DNA of 64,000 nt from NCBI GenBank assembly GCA_029279945.1, contig JAJUHK010000009.1:1-64000 (forward strand), written 5' to 3'. The notes beneath the pieces were generated by a model. It saw nothing but the letters and a program-made list of their open reading frames with translations. It did no database searches and had not been told where the DNA came from. This document shows, one piece after another, positions 1-8,967 of the stretch. Within the stretch, counting starts at the first letter, position 1. Every line of letters starts with the position of its first letter. The translations under genes were made by a program, and so were the position numbers. Source of the stretch: Pseudidiomarina indica. GTDB lineage: Bacteria; Pseudomonadota; Gammaproteobacteria; Enterobacterales; Alteromonadaceae.

Positions 1-346
1 ACGGACGTTACTCGGCAAATAAGTAATGTCCCAACAAAACACCTGGCAAGGGCCGGTTGCTTCAAAGGTCGCTGGTGTTTTTGCGCCCTTCGGGGCAGCA
101 CTACGACCACGATAGAGTTTGTTCGATGGCTCCGGACGAACAGCATCCGGACGTTTGTCCGCAAGCACTTTGCCATTCTGATACCAGCGCCTATAAGTAC
201 GCAAACTGATACCGGCTTCTTCGCATGCTAGTGGAAGCCGAGCACCTGATTCTTTTGCTTCACGTATCCACGTTACATATTGTGTGCGCTCTGAGACCGA
301 GGTCAATCGTCCTCGTTGTTGTTCTCTCAGAACGCGTCCAGCTTTT
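1..346 (-). CDS. IS3-family transposase OrfB (partial), expected as OrfAB -1 frameshift product
   Basis: Frame open from the A6G slippery site to base 1: AKKAGRVLREQQRGRLTSVSERTQYVTWIREAKESGARLPLACEEAGISLRTYRRWYQNGKVLADKRPDAVRPEPSNKLYRGRS...CQVFCWDITYLPSNVR. Confidence 0.8.
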
Positions 347-809
347 TTCGCAATACTAGTAACGCTGCGGTTTCAGCCAACGCTTTTTCTTTTTGGCGAA
401 GCTCGCGCTTAAGCTGTTTAATCTCTTTGCGGTCTGCTTTGCGTTGCTGCTTGGCTTCGAGCTCTTGCTCGCGTAAACTTGCAAAGCCTTTTAATGAGTC
501 TGCTTTCCACGCTTTCACTTGCGCGACATAAAGTCCTTTAGCACGGCAGTATTCACTGAGCTCCGCTTCATTCATTGAGCCTGTTTCAATAACGACGGCA
601 AGTTTTGCTTCTGCGGACCATTGGTCTGGCGTTGGTTTATTTCCTGGCACTGGGCGCCCCTGTAATTTGGCTTTATCGCGCCAATTATACAGAGTTTGCT
701 GGCCAATGCCTTCAACTCGAGATACTTCTGCTACCGTCATATTTAACGGTGGTAATAATTTACTAAGAACTGCTTGCTTACGTTCTTCTGAATAGCGTGG
801 CACAATCAA
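327..809 (-). CDS. IS3-family transposase OrfA (HTH)
   Basis: 160 aa, HTH-like N-terminus (TVAEVSRVEGIGQQTLYNWRDKAK) and a Lys/Glu-rich C-terminal coiled coil. Confidence 0.85.
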   Translation of the reverse strand: MIVPRYSEERKQAVLSKLLPPLNMTVAEVSRVEGIGQQTLYNWRDKAKLQGRPVPGNKPTPDQWSAEAKLAVVIETGSMNEAELSEYCRAKGLYVAQVKAWKADSLKGFASLREQELEAKQQRKADRKEIKQLKRELRQKEKALAETAALLVLRKKLDAF

Positions 810-905
810 GCCTTAACGCCCCAACTGGTTAATTTTTAGGTAGTGTCAACAATCCTGCCAGAGGGGGATGGTTACAAAAATCACAATCTTGCCCTGCACT
901 TAAAC

Positions 906-2204
906 CTAAAGCCGAATGCTTCTAAAATAGAAATAGATGAGGACCGGTAAAAACCAAAATGTATTACCCATTAATACCGGGGTTAGTATTGATGCGTATC
1001 CAACCCAAGTATAAAAAACAACCCATACCGCCGCTTTTATAGATGCATAGTACTTAAATGCTTTATAAGATGAACCAAGTAAAACACCAAAAATAAAAGG
1101 CACAATTACTAGACCAGGAAACTTCAGATCACGATATATTGGATATAATGATGTATAGAACGCGTTAGGGGCAATTTCTGTACCATTGAATGTGTTATAC
1201 CCCATGAAAACATACGCCCCCAGTTCTTGACTATATAGAAGACTATGCGTTGCCATGTAATCTACATTAAACAACTTCAAAAACTGATAGAGCAAAAATG
1301 TTATAGTACCAAATATTGAAACACCCGGAAAAACAATATCATGAATATGTGACTGCGGCTCATTCAACGCATGATCAAAAAGAGCAATCCCGAAAGTATG
1401 ATACCCTATACCATAGTGATATATAAGCTCAGCTATAGAGTAACTACTTGCCCTATAAGATGATATATAATAAGTCACGTAAACAACTATAATAGTTATC
1501 ATAACCACATATAACGGGTGTATACTTTTAGACACCCTTCTATTATATCCAAAACCCTCTTTGCACAAGACAAAAGCAGAAAAGAAAATTACTAACAGAT
1601 ACATAACGTCAATTCTCTTTACGTAAATAAAAGAGAATAACAGGAGGGACAGTGCGCCCACATATAACAGCTTTTTTCGCCCTTCAATAAAGAATAGGAC
1701 TGCTCCGATAATTGTAACAAGCCTGGATAAAGGCCTGACTACTCTTTCTATATATGAAGCCATAAACCCTGAACCTGCTATTTCTACGCTATCACCCAAA
1801 AATCTTGCTTTCATAACATAAGAAGCAAATGAATTCCTGAAAATAAATATCAAGTTATCTAAGGCAACGTATAGTATTGGCATTAGGCAAGTGAACAGGA
1901 AAACATAAAACAATAAATTCTCTTTACGACGATTATTGCTATATTCAACTGAAACCCTTTTAGGTCTCGCAACAACCACACCAATTGCTGCTGAGGTAAA
2001 TGCGACTAGAAAGCATACTACCGTATATGGCGACGGAGCTGGAACCCCAGTTATTGAAAATTGTGATGTAAATAATAGTAGGTATAACCCTACGAATAAC
2101 AATGAAATTGGGTTGGACATGCTACCCAACACTTTATTTAATATAAGTACAACTAGAACACCAACCATCATTATAATCAAAAACATTACGTTACTCTCTT
2201 GCAT
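906..2204 (-). CDS. wzy: O-antigen/oligosaccharide repeat-unit polymerase (Wzy-like)
   Basis: 432 aa polytopic membrane protein in a polysaccharide locus; AT-rich as usual for wzy; assignment by topology and context. Confidence 0.65.
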   Translation of the reverse strand: MQESNVMFLIIMMVGVLVVLILNKVLGSMSNPISLLFVGLYLLLFTSQFSITGVPAPSPYTVVCFLVAFTSAAIGVVVARPKRVSVEYSNNRRKENLLFYVFLFTCLMPILYVALDNLIFIFRNSFASYVMKARFLGDSVEIAGSGFMASYIERVVRPLSRLVTIIGAVLFFIEGRKKLLYVGALSLLLFSFIYVKRIDVMYLLVIFFSAFVLCKEGFGYNRRVSKSIHPLYVVMITIIVVYVTYYISSYRASSYSIAELIYHYGIGYHTFGIALFDHALNEPQSHIHDIVFPGVSIFGTITFLLYQFLKLFNVDYMATHSLLYSQELGAYVFMGYNTFNGTEIAPNAFYTSLYPIYRDLKFPGLVIVPFIFGVLLGSSYKAFKYYASIKAAVWVVFYTWVGYASILTPVLMGNTFWFLPVLIYFYFRSIRL

Positions 2205-2431
2205 CCTATGTGCCAGAAAAATAGCTTTATTTCCAAGTGCTCAATGATGAGTGTCTCTATCAGGACAAATTGCGCTATAAAATTCTGTTCAAGTCGGGGC
2301 AACTTAAGTGGTCATTCAATCGGCAAGCTAATTTTTGCTAGCAACCACATCATCTCGATATTTCAATGTCACAGGTAGTCGATATCATTGTCCGTTTTGT
2401 CAACCGCTACCGTTCAAATAAGGTCTTCAAG

Positions 2432-2809
2432 TAGGCAACCGGTAGTAAGCCATCAGCCCTGGCAGCGTTGTCCGTGCTGCGAAACACCCGTAAACTTGGG
2501 ATAAAAGGTAATGCATAAGCTGGCACAGCGGCTCCAGTTTTTAGCAATTCGCCAGTATCAACCTGCAGCTCATCATCTGGTAGCTGATATTAGCTCCGAA
2601 CTGTTTAAACATGGCTTATTGGCGATACAGCGGCAAGCCATACTGGAACCGCGCTGTGATGATTTGAGCCAATAACCCCAGTTTACTAATATTCTTAGGT
2701 AGCATGCGTGACACCACCAACGTTTGTTTGTGTTACTTCCGGTATCTTACCGCACGTAATTGCGACGACTGAACTTCGGGCGGATGTTTTGGACAGGCTT
2801 ACAGTCGAA
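2432..2809 (-). pseudogene. Degenerate IS66-family TnpC transposase remnant
   Basis: Minus-strand fragments FDCKPVQNIRPKFSRRNYVR*, MLPKNISKLGLLAQIITARFQYGLPLYRQ*AMFKQFGANIS and KLEPLCQLMHYLL, resembling the IS66 TnpC core (IRPKYSC / LLPKSxxSPGLLAxI / LPLYRQExxF); interrupted by stops and shifts. Confidence 0.7.
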
Positions 2810-3680
2810 GAATATTGCAAAAATTACCAACAGACGAGATATATAAATTCTTTAAAAACAACTTAACCGTTCTAACGTCGAGTTCTTTGAAAATCACCGG
2901 GATTGATTTAACAAAGAATTGAACATTGTAATTGTAATGAATTGGCACACGATTTTTATACAACGTGGCATTTCTAGCAGATGACGCTTGCAGCCTTATT
3001 CGGGCTTTTTCTGATGTAAGCGTTCCTGTTAAGGAAGTTTCTGATTCATAACAGCAATACACACAATTTTTGAACACATCAACGTTACTAGAAACCACGG
3101 CTAGATCTGTTGCGAATTCAATATCGTTACTAACTATTCGTGAAGCAAATTTCAACCCATATTTTTCAATTAATTCAGCCTTTCTAATCGCTTTTCCCCA
3201 TGGCACAACCCACTGATAAGCGATGGTATTTTTATTCAGAGGCCATTTTTCAATTAATCTACTATATGCATTTGCTCTATCGCTTGGAGAGCCGTCTTTT
3301 TCCTTAATGGCATTTACATCAAAAAAGACAAGATCAGCATCGGAGTGTTTTATAAATTCTATTAACTGTAAAAGGTTCTTGGTATAAAACTTGTCATCTG
3401 AATCAGCAAATATAATCCACTCCGCGTTTGCATGAGCTAACGCCAAATTGCGAGCCACGCCAGCATTGTTAATCCCAGTATCATTTCGTAGCAAAGTTAC
3501 ATTTCTAAACCTGTTATCAATCACCTGCTTGCAAGCATCAAAATAATGCGAGGCGCTATTATCATCAACTACAATTACGTTCACCTCGGTTGGAATGCTT
3601 TCCAATAGTCGAATCAGTTTTTCAGGTTGATTTTTATGAGGAACTAATACCTGTAAAAAATGACGATCAAAAGTGTTCAC
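2799..3680 (-). CDS. Glycosyltransferase family 2
   Basis: QVLVPHKNQPEKLIRLLESIPTEVNVIVVDDNS...NNAGVARNLALAHANAEWIIFADSDD is a GT-A fold with DxD-like motif; ORF extends to 3863 but the N-terminal extension is not GT-like, and GTG at 3680 is a better start. Confidence 0.75.
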   Translation of the reverse strand: MNTFDRHFLQVLVPHKNQPEKLIRLLESIPTEVNVIVVDDNSASHYFDACKQVIDNRFRNVTLLRNDTGINNAGVARNLALAHANAEWIIFADSDDKFYTKNLLQLIEFIKHSDADLVFFDVNAIKEKDGSPSDRANAYSRLIEKWPLNKNTIAYQWVVPWGKAIRKAELIEKYGLKFASRIVSNDIEFATDLAVVSSNVDVFKNCVYCCYESETSLTGTLTSEKARIRLQASSARNATLYKNRVPIHYNYNVQFFVKSIPVIFKELDVRTVKLFLKNLYISSVGNFCNILRL

Positions 3681-3890
3681 GAAATCATTTCCTTTCAACT
3701 CCAACAAATTACAGTTCAGCTCTCTTTCAACACACCCAGATGTAATTGAGGGACATAGAATAGCCAACCCGCCAATGGTTCGCCTGATGCTAACAGCACT
3801 GAAATGGTTGCTGATGGAAGCAGGTCGTGATGCACAAGCGGCGTGTATGAAGCGAGCGATCAACGGACGGCTTTCGGGTTTGGTTAGTTG

Positions 3891-4715
3891 TCAGTTATTT
3901 TTTGAGTAGCCATGGGTAACATCAGAATAATCTGTAGCTGAATAAGCAACCTGCATCAGATTCCCCCGCTTCGCCACCGGTAGCGTGTCAGTCGTCAGCG
4001 CATCCTCCAGGCTCATGCTCTGAGTCAAAAACCTTATTGGTACGCTGGACTGTCGGCATTGCTCCACCATCTCTTTCCATTGTTCGCTTTTTACGTTGGC
4101 AACCCAGTCCCCCCAGGGTCCCTGATTACCCTCGATAATCCCCAGCCGCCTTGCAACCTGCCGATATAACCAGATCCCAAATTGAAGCGGTGTGTTGACC
4201 CACCAACTGAAATACGGCAGCCGGCCATCTGCATGAAGCAACCACTTGCTCTTACGCAGATATGGCTTCATGGCGCAGTTGAACAACCTCCGATTGAGCT
4301 TCCAGGCGGTGGGCACGGCGGTACTTATCTTGACGGCGTCCTTGCACATGAACGGTTCATAGCTACGGAAAAGCCTTCTTGTTGTATAAAAATTTGGCAT
4401 ATCATTGTGCATGCTGCAGGGATAAATATGAAACCACTCTTTAAAACTCAATCTATCAGGACGATACGCGGGATCAATTATTTGAGGAAATAAAGGAATG
4501 CTTCTCACCCCCTTTACTTTCCTCACATGATGTCCTTTCAAAAGCGTATCAGATAGAAACCCACCAAAAACAGCAGAGTAATCAGTCAGTTTAAATCTCT
4601 TGTCAAAACCCAAGCTGTGAGCGTGGTGGTATTGATGTCCGCTTCCCACCATCTTGGACGCTTCAGCCAGTATCTCAAGATAGTGTCTCTCGGGTATGGC
4701 AGTCCATAACGATGG
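3891..4715 (-). pseudogene. C-terminal remnant of an asparagine-synthase-like protein (5'-truncated)
   Basis: ORF 3891..4652, with frame open to 4715; HYLEILAEASKMVGSGHQYHHAHSLGFDKRFKLTDYSAVFGGFLSDTLLKGHHV resembles the synthetase-domain C-terminus of Asn synthase-like enzymes of glycan loci; no N-terminal glutaminase or SGGxDS loop. Confidence 0.45.
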
Positions 4716-4815
4716 TCAGGGTGCACCAGCGGTGAACCGGACCACACCAGACACGTGCAATGTCTGTTGCCCTGTGCTCATTCGGGCGCGCAGCCTCGGG
4801 CATTGTAGTCTACCC

Positions 4816-4887
4816 TCAGTAGATCTGCTTGATCAGCTCCGCTTTGCGTTTGGCTGTCCAGCGCTTGATGTCGGGTTCTTGCGTCAT
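4816..4887 (-). pseudogene. Remnant of an IS3-type OrfA (DUF1153-like) transposase N-terminus
   Basis: MTQEPDIKRWTAKRKAELIKQIY* matches the N-terminal signature of DUF1153-type OrfA and stops abruptly. Confidence 0.6.
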
Positions 4888-6194
4888 GCTTTACTCGACA
4901 GACCGGCCATTTTTTTGCAAACCAGCAGAAACAACAACACATAAAACGCGCTGCTTATCACTGAATAAAGCGCAACAGAAATAGCCGGCCCATTCAAAAA
5001 GACACCCAGATATAATGACAAGAATTTCAGCGGTAGGAAGATAATCTCGAAAACCAAAAAAACCTTCTGCAAGCCCAGCACAGGTATGGCGCTGATAACT
5101 GGTCTCGCAGCTAGTGCGAAAACCATCCATACGGCAACCCACCTTGCAAACTCCCCTGCCTCTTTCCACTCAGAGCCAAACACTAGAGAAAACAGCCAAG
5201 GGCCAGCAATAAGAACAGGGGCAAAAACCAACCCTCCCAATGCAATCAGAGAGTAAGTAGCTTTAATTAGAACACGTTTGAGCTCTGCTGGTTTGTCATA
5301 TAGGTCTACTGCCTTTGGGTAAAATACGCTACCAACGGATTGACCTACCAAGGCTGCGGGTGCTGCCAGAACACTCCTTGTAAGAGCGAAGAAGCCAGCG
5401 GCCGCAGGGCCAAAATAGCCCGCAAGCACCAGAACAGGTAGCCCTTGGGTAAGCGCATTCAAAGCAATCTGGGGGGCTCTGTATAGTGGGAAGTCTTTGT
5501 GGCGATTCGCCAGTTCCCGAAGTGTGCCGGTGCTCTCGTCATTACCTGGCAGTGCCGCCTCTTTGCTACGTATGCCCGTCCATAGGAGCAGTGCGTGGAG
5601 AGCCTGGCCAGCCACCGCAATCACTATCAGTACCGCGCCTACCGGGTGAAACCAACCCGCTCCGGCTTTTGCGGAGTTCATTATGAACGCTTGCAGAACG
5701 GCTACTTTGGCAGTGATCCTGAACTGTTTTTTTCTGATCAGCCATTGAGTAAATATCTGCTGAAAAGCCGAGAACAGCATGGCGAGCGGGATGAGCAGAA
5801 GAAACCCAGCAACGGCTCCCAAGCTTAAGGCGTCAGCAATACAGCCCCCTGCTGCCAACAGTACTGCTGCAGTAATGGTCGTAACAATCAGCGCTACTAA
5901 AGCACTGAGTTTTGCGACATTTTTTGCGTCTGTGTCTGATTTCGGCAGCACGATTGCAATCGGGTAGGTAAGTGCGGCAATGGGCGTTAGTACCCCCAGT
6001 ATTGCCATGAAGGTGCCCAGCAGGCCGAAGGCTTCCGGGCCATAGAGTCGCGTGATGACCGGTGCAAAGGCCATGGTAATGGCTTGTGCACCGGCAGTGC
6101 CCGTGGCAACTACGGCTACATTACGGGCGAATTTACTTCGGCTTAGCTGTTTGAGTCGGTGTAACAAGCTTAGATTCCAAATTCTATAAGTCAA
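4884..6194 (-). CDS. wzx: Polysaccharide flippase (Wzx/MOP family)
   Basis: 436 aa, ARNVAVVATGTAGAQAITMAFAPVITRLYGPEAFGLLGTFMAIL is a typical Wzx N-terminus; polytopic. Confidence 0.85.
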   Translation of the reverse strand: MTYRIWNLSLLHRLKQLSRSKFARNVAVVATGTAGAQAITMAFAPVITRLYGPEAFGLLGTFMAILGVLTPIAALTYPIAIVLPKSDTDAKNVAKLSALVALIVTTITAAVLLAAGGCIADALSLGAVAGFLLLIPLAMLFSAFQQIFTQWLIRKKQFRITAKVAVLQAFIMNSAKAGAGWFHPVGAVLIVIAVAGQALHALLLWTGIRSKEAALPGNDESTGTLRELANRHKDFPLYRAPQIALNALTQGLPVLVLAGYFGPAAAGFFALTRSVLAAPAALVGQSVGSVFYPKAVDLYDKPAELKRVLIKATYSLIALGGLVFAPVLIAGPWLFSLVFGSEWKEAGEFARWVAVWMVFALAARPVISAIPVLGLQKVFLVFEIIFLPLKFLSLYLGVFLNGPAISVALYSVISSAFYVLLFLLVCKKMAGLSSKA

Positions 6195-6261
6195 AACTCA
6201 GCCACACCACACAGTTTGCATTCACAGTTGTGCGACATCGTCGTATTGCAGCATCGATAAT

Positions 6262-8451
6262 CTACTCGCTCTTATACGCATACCCATAATGATAATTATA
6301 GCCATACCCATAATAAGAGCTTGCCTTGCGCTCTACGCTGTTTAGAATCGCGCCTTTAACGTCAATACCGTTTTGCTCAAAACGTTTAATGGTATACAGC
6401 ATCTCTTTGACTGGGGTCATATCAAAACGTGCGACAAGCAAGGTCGTGCCCGCATAACGCCCCACAATCGCCGGGTCTGTGACCGCTAAAATAGGAGGGG
6501 TGTCGACTAACACATAATCGTAATCCTGCGATGCCTGTTCCATTAATGCGGTCATACGCGCATGCATCAATAACTCAGCGGGGTTTGGTGCTGCGGTTCC
6601 ACGCGGTATAAAGTCTAAGTTGGTGATATAGCCTGACTGTATATACCCATGGTAGTCGCTATTATTTGTTGTATCAGCTAGGTAATCGGCCAAGCCTTTT
6701 TCGTTTGTGGCATTCAGCAAGTTGTGTAAGTAACCGCGGCGGATATCCGCATCAATCAGCAATACCTTTGCGCCACCTTGGGCAAGTACCGCAGCTAAGT
6801 TTGCGGTAACAAAACTTTTCCCGACACCTGGGCTTGGCCCTGAAATCATAATGATGTTATTACGCGCTTCCAGCATGGCAAAATGCAAACTCGTCCGCAA
6901 ACCACGCAGCGCTTCAATGGCTAAATCGGTTGGGTCTTCTTTTGCCAATAACGGTGCCCGAATCACTTCATTTGATTTTCGTTTTGCCAGTTTGATTAAC
7001 TTCTCATTAATCGTATCTTGGGTTTCTGACTTTGGTATTGAAGCATAAACGTTAATACCTTCCTGCTCTAATTGCTCAGAACTTTCTACGCCACGGTTCA
7101 ACATCGCCCGCACCAGAACGTAACTGACTGCTACCATGCCACCCAGCAAGGTAGCCAATACCACAATCAGCGCTTTCTTTGGTGCAACAGGAATAGGGTT
7201 GACCTCAGCGTCATCTAAAATACGCACGTTGCCCACAGTACCTGCTTTAAGTACATTGAGCTCTTGCATGCGGTTCAGTAGCTGCAAGTAAATCTCTTGG
7301 TTAACTTCCACATCACGGGCTAAGCGCAGTACTTGTTGCTGCGTTTCTGGAAGTTCTTTTACTTGGCTTGATAAGCGCTCACGGTCTGCAATCAGCTCTT
7401 GTTTTTGCTGAATCAACGCTTGGTACGTGGGGTGCTGTTTGGTGTACAAACGGCTCAGCTCTGCTTCCTTTAACGTCAGTTCGTTAATGCCTTTTTCTAA
7501 CTCAACAATACGGTCTAAAATGCCTTTGGTTTCTAAGGTTAAATCCACCGAGCTGCTCTCTAAGCGGTACTTGTTGAGCTCATCTTCTGCATCGCGCAAA
7601 TTTTGTTGAATGGTCGGCACTTGTTCTTGTAAAAATTGCAGGCTATTTTCCGCTTCTGCTGCGTTACGACGAATATTTTGCAGCATATATTCTTGCGTAA
7701 TAGTATTTAAGACTTGCGCGGCAAGCTGCCCGTCAGCATGCTGCATACTTGCTGTTAAGATGCCGGTTTGACGGCCACGTTCACTCACATTCAATTCTTC
7801 TTGCACGCGTTGAATGGCACGTAAACGGCTACGTTTAACTAAGGTAAATGTATCGGTATTGGCCACAACCGCATCACTAATATGCAGTACCCAATCGCCG
7901 GCTTCAGCGCGTTGCCCAACCCGGCCTTTAAGTACAGCATCACCACTGCTGTTATAGAGGGTATAATGGGTGCTGCCAATATCATCAAATTCAAGGCGGA
8001 GCTCTTCGCCCAGCTCTGCCGTTGGCACTTCCAGCACGTCAATGACTAATTGGTCTTGTTGCTCCGCACGGCGGGCTAAAAATTTACCAATAATGGGGAA
8101 ATAGTTAGGTTCTACCACATTGGTGAGTTTGAGCTGATCCACCACAGCGCCAATCACCATCCGTGATTTGATAATTTCAATTTCAGTGGCAGCTTCGCTT
8201 TCTGTGGCGAACATATCGGCCATATCGCCTAACGCTGGTATACCAGAAGATTTCTTTTCCACCTGTAACAAGGCATCAGCTTGATAAATTGGGGTTGCCA
8301 GCACGGCGTAGAGCACGCCCAAAAACATAAAGACGCCGGTAATAGCGGCGATTAACCACTTATGGTCGAGTAATATTCCGAACAAGCGACCCAAGTCAAT
8401 TTCGTCATCGTGATGGTGTTGCTGAGCTGGTGCTGTAGGTTGTTGTTGCAT
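6262..8451 (-). CDS. wzc: Polysaccharide co-polymerase / tyrosine autokinase
   Basis: Wzz domain, GNVRILDDAEVNPIPVAPKKALI, Walker A GPSPGVGKSFVTANLA, Walker B VLLIDADIRRG, Tyr-rich C-terminal tail. Confidence 0.95.
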   Translation of the reverse strand: MQQQPTAPAQQHHHDDEIDLGRLFGILLDHKWLIAAITGVFMFLGVLYAVLATPIYQADALLQVEKKSSGIPALGDMADMFATESEAATEIEIIKSRMVIGAVVDQLKLTNVVEPNYFPIIGKFLARRAEQQDQLVIDVLEVPTAELGEELRLEFDDIGSTHYTLYNSSGDAVLKGRVGQRAEAGDWVLHISDAVVANTDTFTLVKRSRLRAIQRVQEELNVSERGRQTGILTASMQHADGQLAAQVLNTITQEYMLQNIRRNAAEAENSLQFLQEQVPTIQQNLRDAEDELNKYRLESSSVDLTLETKGILDRIVELEKGINELTLKEAELSRLYTKQHPTYQALIQQKQELIADRERLSSQVKELPETQQQVLRLARDVEVNQEIYLQLLNRMQELNVLKAGTVGNVRILDDAEVNPIPVAPKKALIVVLATLLGGMVAVSYVLVRAMLNRGVESSEQLEQEGINVYASIPKSETQDTINEKLIKLAKRKSNEVIRAPLLAKEDPTDLAIEALRGLRTSLHFAMLEARNNIIMISGPSPGVGKSFVTANLAAVLAQGGAKVLLIDADIRRGYLHNLLNATNEKGLADYLADTTNNSDYHGYIQSGYITNLDFIPRGTAAPNPAELLMHARMTALMEQASQDYDYVLVDTPPILAVTDPAIVGRYAGTTLLVARFDMTPVKEMLYTIKRFEQNGIDVKGAILNSVERKASSYYGYGYNYHYGYAYKSE

Positions 8452-8492
8452 TCAAAATTACCTTGTTACATTCGTTATCGGTGGCGATAAAA

Positions 8493-8957
8493 TTAAAGAC
8501 GGTGCGGTGCTATTTTGCGTACCCATTGCTCGGTGGCTTCGACTAACAGGGTGAGCACGTGTTCATACACTTCGTCGCTCTTTTTATAAGGGTCAGGAAT
8601 TTCTTTCCCCCCTGCTTCTAGCCATTGCCCGAACAGCATGGTTTTAGCTTGTGCCTCGGGGTAGCGCTGAGCGATATGGCGGCGATGTGCCTGCTCCATC
8701 ACTAAAATCAAGTCATATTGACTCACCAGCTCGCGGGTGAGCTGTTGCGCTTCATGGGTCGGGAACTGATAACCATGCTTGGTTGCTACAGCGCGTGCTT
8801 TGGGGCACATATCCCAGCCCCGCCCATCGCTATGTTTCATCGCGGTGATGCCGGCACTATCAATGGTGTGCTCGGGGAGCTGCTGCTGCAATAAATATTG
8901 GCCCGTTGGGCTGCGGCAAATATTCCCTAAACACACCACTAAAACTTTATTAAACAT
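8493..8957 (-). CDS. wzb: Low-molecular-weight protein-tyrosine phosphatase
   Basis: VLVVCLGNICRSPTGQ active site (C-x5-R-S) and IPDPYKKSDEVYEHV. Confidence 0.93.
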   Translation of the reverse strand: MFNKVLVVCLGNICRSPTGQYLLQQQLPEHTIDSAGITAMKHSDGRGWDMCPKARAVATKHGYQFPTHEAQQLTRELVSQYDLILVMEQAHRRHIAQRYPEAQAKTMLFGQWLEAGGKEIPDPYKKSDEVYEHVLTLLVEATEQWVRKIAPHRL

Positions 8958-8967
8958 GATGCTGTTA

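Larger units (their letters stand above)
1..843 (-). mobile_element. IS3-family insertion sequence (partial; runs off the window start)
   Basis: OrfA (327..809) plus overlapping OrfB frame containing PCQVFCWDITYLPSNVR, typical of the IS3-family DDE domain start; outer end not precisely defined. Confidence 0.8.

Noticed and set aside
2366-2675. Short + strand ORFs (MSQVVDIIVRFVNRYRSNKVFK; MHKLAQRLQFLAIRQYQPAAHHLVADISSELFKHGLLAIQRQAILEPRCDDLSQ)
   Set aside because: Initially looked like genes, but the second lies antisense to the IS66 TnpC remnant, which explains the segment better.
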